Shown here: piece by piece, positions 59,360-64,000 of the stretch
Layout of the letters: every line of letters begins with the position of its first letter
Position numbering within the stretch: the stretch's first letter is position 1
DNA from: Streptomyces sp. NBC_00341
Lineage (GTDB): Bacteria > Actinomycetota > Actinomycetes > Streptomycetales > Streptomycetaceae
NCBI RefSeq assembly: GCF_041435055.1
Contig: NZ_CP108002.1
Location: forward strand, 2,418,001 to 2,482,000
Direction of reading: 5' to 3'
DNA: 64,000 nt
Notes under the pieces: model-generated
Told to the model about the DNA's origin: nothing
The model's database searches: none
Seen by the model: the letters and a program-made list of their open reading frames with translations, nothing else
Made by a program: the position numbers and the translations under genes

Positions 59360-59525
59360 CCGGCGGACCGGTCATGCCGCACATCAGCGGCGCCCGGTAG
59401 CCCGACAGATCCATCTGTCGCACATCAGCGGCGCCCGGTAGCCGACGGATCGGTCCTGCCGCACCTCAGCAGCGCCCGGCAGCCCGAAAGACCGGTCCTG
59501 CCGCACCTCAGCGCCCGGCAGCCGG
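59339..59525. repeat. 41-bp tandem repeat, four units and a partial, starting in the HAD gene 3' end
   Basis: Units start at 59339, 59380, 59421 and 59462 (41, 41, 41 and 42 bp) with a partial fifth at 59504. Each begins CAC(A/C)TCAGC(A/G)GCGCCCGG and ends with a TGCCG-like tail. The first unit encodes the last HAD residues and stop; later units repeat that stop or a variant (GGTAG to GGCAG). They run up to the FetB fragment. Confidence 0.88.
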
Positions 59526-59849
59526 CGCCCCTGTCCCGTCACGGTGCAGCCGCCCCCGCGCCACCAGTTCCAGCACGGTCGCGACGGCCGCCGCCTGTAC
59601 GGCCATCAGCGCCACCAGCACGAACAGTTGCACGGCGCCCGCCTGTACGGGTGAGGCGCCGCCCAGCAGCATGCCGACGAACGCCCCGGGCAGCGTGACG
59701 AGCCCGACCGTCCGGGTCTGGTCGAGCCCCGGCAGCAGCGCGTCCGACGCGGCGGGCCCGGCGATCTCCAGCTGCGCGTCGCGGTCCGGGAAGCCGAGCG
59801 CCATCGCCGCCTCCACCTCCCGGAGCGTGATGTCGACCGGTAGCAGCAC
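59508..59849 (-). pseudogene. truncated FetB/UPF0014-type ABC permease
   Basis: The 113-residue frame matches only the C-terminal part of the iron-export permease FetB (UPF0014, normally about 250 residues): LREVEAAMALGFPDRDAQLE, ALLPGLDQTRTVGLVTLPGA, FVGMLLGGASPVQAGAVQLF, ending in one further TM. GTG 59849 has only a weak site, and the sequence upstream does not continue the family. The N-terminal TM helices and the fetA ATPase gene are absent. It is probably a relic, though expression of the fragment cannot be excluded. Confidence 0.6.
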
Positions 59850-60131
59850 GCGGCCACCTTAACGACCCGGTGCACGACGACGAGCGTGCTCCGGACGCCC
59901 CGCGCTGCCCCGACTCCGGCGCGGACCTGCCGTCCCATCAGTTCCGTACGCCCGCGCACTCACTCGCGTACGCCCCCGCACCCCGGTCCTCTTCGTCAGA
60001 ACCCTTGATGTGACGTGCCCATGTCGCCACTCTGTTACCTGGCGCCCACCCCACGGAAACCTGGCGCCGCCACGATGGCCGGGCCGTTTCGCACGACCGG
60101 GCCAAGGTCCCCCCACATCAAGGGAGTTCGC

Positions 60132-60776
60132 ATGTCAGGTGTCTACGCGCGTCGCATAGCCGTCCTCGCCGCATCCGCCGGCCTCGCCGCAACCACCGGG
60201 CTGCTCACCGCTCCCAGCGCCCAGGCCGCCATGCCCACACCGGTGGCCGCGTCCACCGCCCGCACCTATCTGAGCGAGCTGACCGTGCAGGCGGAGGGCT
60301 CCTCCGACGGATACAGCAGGGACAAGTTCCCGCACTGGATCACCCAGTCCGGCGCCTGCGACACCCGCGAGGTGGTCCTGAAGCGGGACGGCACGAACGT
60401 CACCCAGAACTCCAGCTGCAGCGCCGTGAGCGGCAGTTGGTACTCGGAGTACGACGGGGCCACCTGGACCGCCGCCTCCGATCTGGACATCGACCACATG
60501 GTCCCGCTGGCCGAGGCCTGGCGGTCCGGCGCCTCCGGCTGGACCACCGCCCAACGACAGTCGTACGCAAATGACCTGACCCGCCCTCAGCTCATCGCCG
60601 TCACCGACAACGTCAACCAGTCCAAGGGCGACAAGGACCCGGCGAAGTGGCTCCCCTCGCGCGCCGCCTACAAGTGCACCTACGCACGCGCCTGGGTGCA
60701 CGTGAAGCACTACTACGACCTGACCGTCGACCAGGCCGAGAAGACCGCACTGCAGTCCGTGCTCAACGGCTGCTGA
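60132..60776 (+). CDS. secreted HNH endonuclease family protein
   Basis: The 214-residue protein has a Sec signal peptide (cut near AQA, residue 34) and a secreted HNH domain of the GmrSD/DUF1524-like type: LDIDHMVPLAEAWRSGASGW holds the DH-x-VPL metal/catalytic core, and NVNQSKGDKDPAKWLPS the Asn and Lys that complete it. Four or more cysteines (CDTRE, SSCSA, YKCTYA, NGC) suggest disulphides. It should degrade extracellular DNA, perhaps for nutrients or during development. AAGGGAG precedes ATG 60132. The 282-bp upstream gap shows a repeated ACCTGGCGCC string but no gene. Confidence 0.88.
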   Translation: MSGVYARRIAVLAASAGLAATTGLLTAPSAQAAMPTPVAASTARTYLSELTVQAEGSSDGYSRDKFPHWITQSGACDTREVVLKRDGTNVTQNSSCSAVSGSWYSEYDGATWTAASDLDIDHMVPLAEAWRSGASGWTTAQRQSYANDLTRPQLIAVTDNVNQSKGDKDPAKWLPSRAAYKCTYARAWVHVKHYYDLTVDQAEKTALQSVLNGC

Positions 60777-60840
60777 ACGATCACTGAACGGCGGCCGGCC
60801 CGCTGACCCGCGGCACCGGAACCGCCCCGCACTCCCCCGT

Positions 60841-60900
60841 CGTTCCGTACGGTACGAACCGCCGTACGAACACCCCGTACGGAACCGTCCGTACGGAACG
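60841..60900. promoter_or_regulatory. CCGTACGG palindrome cluster before PhoD gene
   Basis: CGTTCCGTACGG (60841-60852) and CCGTACGGAACG (60889-60900) are perfect inverted repeats. CCGTACGGAAC also occurs at 60875-60885, 14 bp before the last copy, and a CCGTACGAAC variant lies at 60862. Four related sites in 60 bp just before a start codon suggest cooperative operators or a stem-loop. Confidence 0.65.
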
Positions 60901-60916
60901 ACGCGAGGAGCACCAC

Positions 60917-62698
<1,782 letters not shown>

Positions 62699-62708
62699 AC
62701 TTGCAAGT
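62699..62708. promoter_or_regulatory. ACTTGCAAGT palindrome before DoxX gene
   Basis: A perfect 10-bp palindrome in an AT-richer patch 74 bp before the DoxX start; a possible operator or promoter element. Confidence 0.35.
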
Positions 62709-62781
62709 ACTGATGAGGTCTACCTAACCTGTGGTGCTCAATCGGTTCACGTCCCCACTAGACCGAAGGAGCCTCCCCCCC

Positions 62782-63240
62782 ATGTACTCACGCCTCAATC
62801 AGGCCCAGCCCTACGCCCTCGCGCTCTTCCGAATCGTCGTAGGTCTGCTCTTCGCCTGCCACGGTGCCGCCTCGATCTTCGGCGTGCTGGGCGGCGCCAT
62901 GGGCGGCGGATCCATACCCGCCGGCACCTGGCCGGGGTGGTACGCGGCGGTCATCCAGCTCGTCGGCGGCGGGCTCGTGGCACTGGGCCTGGGCACCCGC
63001 ATCGCCGCTCTGGTCTCGTCCGGCTCCATGGCGTACGCGTACTTCAGCGTCCACCAGTCAGGGGCGCTCTTCCCGCTGCAGAACGGCGGCGAGCCCTCCG
63101 CCGTCTACAGCTGGGTGTTCCTGCTGCTCGTCTTCACGGGTCCCGGCGCCCTGGCCCTGGACCGGCTGTTCACCGCCCGCTCCGCTCCCCTGCCCGTCGA
63201 GGAACGCGCACCCGAACCGGCCGCCCCGGTCGCCGTCTGA
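62782..63240 (+). CDS. DoxX family membrane protein
   Basis: The 152-residue protein has four TM helices in the DoxX pattern: YALALFRIVVGLLFACHGAA (with family Arg and His), GTWPGWYAAVIQLVGGGLVA, LGTRIAALVSSGSMAYAYFS and VYSWVFLLLVFTGPGALALD. A Pro/Ala/Glu tail follows. DoxX proteins are linked to thiol/redox balance in mycobacteria; the role here is unknown. ATG 62782 lies eleven bases after an AAGGAGCC ribosome site. A 17-bp inverted repeat follows as terminator. Confidence 0.87.
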   Translation: MYSRLNQAQPYALALFRIVVGLLFACHGAASIFGVLGGAMGGGSIPAGTWPGWYAAVIQLVGGGLVALGLGTRIAALVSSGSMAYAYFSVHQSGALFPLQNGGEPSAVYSWVFLLLVFTGPGALALDRLFTARSAPLPVEERAPEPAAPVAV

Positions 63241-63562
63241 CCCGGACGTCCCGCCGGACAGCCTCGGGCACGCCGGGAATGCCGCTTCCAGGCGTACCCG
63301 GGCTGTCCGGCGGGACGCGTGCGGGCCGCAGGCCCGGTCACTCCTCACGCGTACCTCACGCGCGCCTCGCGCGCGCCTCAATCGCGCGTCGAGGCACCGA
63401 CGAGTGACGGTCGAGACTTATGTGACATACACATGAGGTGCCCAACATCACGCCCATATCTGGATCTCCAGGTGAACGGCAGGCGTACGCTGTACAGCTG
63501 GCCCTGCCGCTCCTGCCGCTCCCCTGCGACGTCGCGGCGTTGTCACGAATCGGGGAGTAGAA
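63241..63562. other. 322-bp gap between DoxX and DedA genes
   Basis: It starts with the terminator at 63247-63317, then a run of CGCGC/CCTC-rich short repeats (63340-63395). An AT-richer patch around 63416-63480 probably holds the DedA gene promoter. I see no coding sequence. Confidence 0.5.
63247..63317. terminator. 17-bp inverted-repeat terminator after DoxX
   Basis: CGTCCCGCCGGACAGCC (63247-63263) and GGCTGTCCGGCGGGACG (63301-63317) are perfect complements with a 37-nt loop that can form an inner hairpin. Confidence 0.75.
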
Positions 63563-64000
63563 GTGCTGGAGAGTGTGGGTGCGCTGACCGGCAGCCCATG
63601 GATCTACGTTGTGGTCGCCCTCTCGGTGCTTCTGGACGTCTTCCTTCCTGTGCTGCCCAGCGGTGTCCTCGTGATCACCGCCGCCACGGCCGCCGCCGCG
63701 GGTACCAGCACGGTGGCCGCCGACGCCGCGGGCGCCGCCCGCCACGTCACCGAGGTCCCCTCGCTCCTGGCCCTGATCCTCTGCGCGGCCAGCGCCTCTG
63801 TGCTGGGTGACCTCGCCGCGTACCGGCTCGCCTGGCGCGGTGGCGCACGCCTGGACGCCGCCATCGCCCGCTCCCGGCGCCTCACCTCCGCGCAGGAACG
63901 CCTCGGCGCCGCGCTCAACCGGGGCGGCGGCGTCCTCGTCGTCATCGCGCGCTTCGCCCCGGCCGGACGCTCGGTCGTCTCCCTGGGCGCGGGCGCCTCG
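63563..64000 (+). CDS. DedA/VTT-family membrane protein (partial, cut by window end)
   Basis: The frame from GTG 63563 (GGGGAG five bases upstream) runs open to the window edge, 146 codons. It shows DedA-type features: an N-terminal re-entrant stretch (VALSVLLDVFLPVLPSGVLV), ASASVLGDLAAYRLAWRGGA, and VVIARFAPAGRSVVSLGAGAS, matching the conserved FxRxxPxxRxxxxxxAG region with Phe and Arg. DedA proteins are proposed lipid or undecaprenyl-phosphate flippases. The C-terminus is missing. Confidence 0.82.
   Translation, partial: MLESVGALTGSPWIYVVVALSVLLDVFLPVLPSGVLVITAATAAAAGTSTVAADAAGAARHVTEVPSLLALILCAASASVLGDLAAYRLAWRGGARLDAAIARSRRLTSAQERLGAALNRGGGVLVVIARFAPAGRSVVSLGAGAS

Overview
The window reads as a chromosomal segment of a Streptomyces or a very close relative. 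Base composition is very G+C rich with strong third-position bias. GTG starts and 4-nt start/stop overlaps (ATGA, GTGA, TGATG) are common. The gene families are typical of the genus: Spo0M, DUF574 methyltransferase, mycothiol-dependent MDMPI enzyme, DUF5133, DUF2330, SCO2322 family and GT87/PAP2 fusion. I see no rRNA, tRNA, CRISPR array, insertion sequence or phage module. I annotate about 57 genes; the last is cut by the window edge.

Layout. 1-4.9 kb: Spo0M protein, secreted protein, carboxyethylornithine synthase-like enzyme, orphan response regulator, then a scarred patch with a DUF5133 gene, a duplicated transporter tail and a truncated ATPase. 5-12.7 kb: drug efflux MFS, an acyl-CoA dehydrogenase/lipid-transfer thiolase operon, an MFS with a C-terminal regulatory-like domain, and peptidase E. 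12.7-17.5 kb: an IclR regulator divergent from a coupled DUF1177/NCS1 permease/M20 peptidase operon. 17.5-30.5 kb: mostly single genes, then a glycosyltransferase/methyltransferase/cyclase-like operon. 30.5-37.9 kb: a TetR regulator I recognise as KstR, a two-component pair, an aldehyde dehydrogenase/ferredoxin operon, a VOC protein and a metallo-beta-lactamase-fold hydrolase. 37.9-43.9 kb: a probable cobalamin riboswitch followed by five overlapping genes for a secreted alpha/alpha-toroid protein, an SCO2322-type protein and a complete ECF transporter. 44-49 kb: cell-wall hydrolase, secreted lipase, FadA5-type thiolase divergent from a CYP125-type P450, and a carrier. 50-64 kb: GT87/PAP2 enzyme, DUF2330 protein, serpin, acetyltransferase, MFS-MarR fusion, peptidoglycan-binding protein, HAD phosphatase, truncated FetB, secreted HNH nuclease, PhoD phosphatase, DoxX and a partial DedA.

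How genes work together. Several genes scattered over 40 kb appear to form one regulon. KstR is the repressor of sterol side-chain catabolism in mycobacteria. Palindromes like its known site (TNNAACNNGTTNNA) lie upstream of kstR itself, the fused acyl-CoA dehydrogenase, the FadA5-type thiolase, the CYP125-type P450 and the hydrolase. A second palindrome, TCTGAY-N5-GTCAGA, occurs four times, each in a promoter region of a lipid/redox gene: acyl-CoA dehydrogenase, F420 oxidoreductase, aldehyde dehydrogenase/ferredoxin and P450. Together the products could oxidise and shorten the side chain of a sterol-like molecule; I see no sterol ring-cleavage genes here.

The other notable system is the cobalamin-riboswitch operon. 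Its first product has the same fold class as the alpha domain of animal transcobalamin and intrinsic factor, and it is coupled to an ECF importer. Smaller features are degenerate duplications at gene 3' ends, two domain fusions in transporters, and several strong palindromic clusters.
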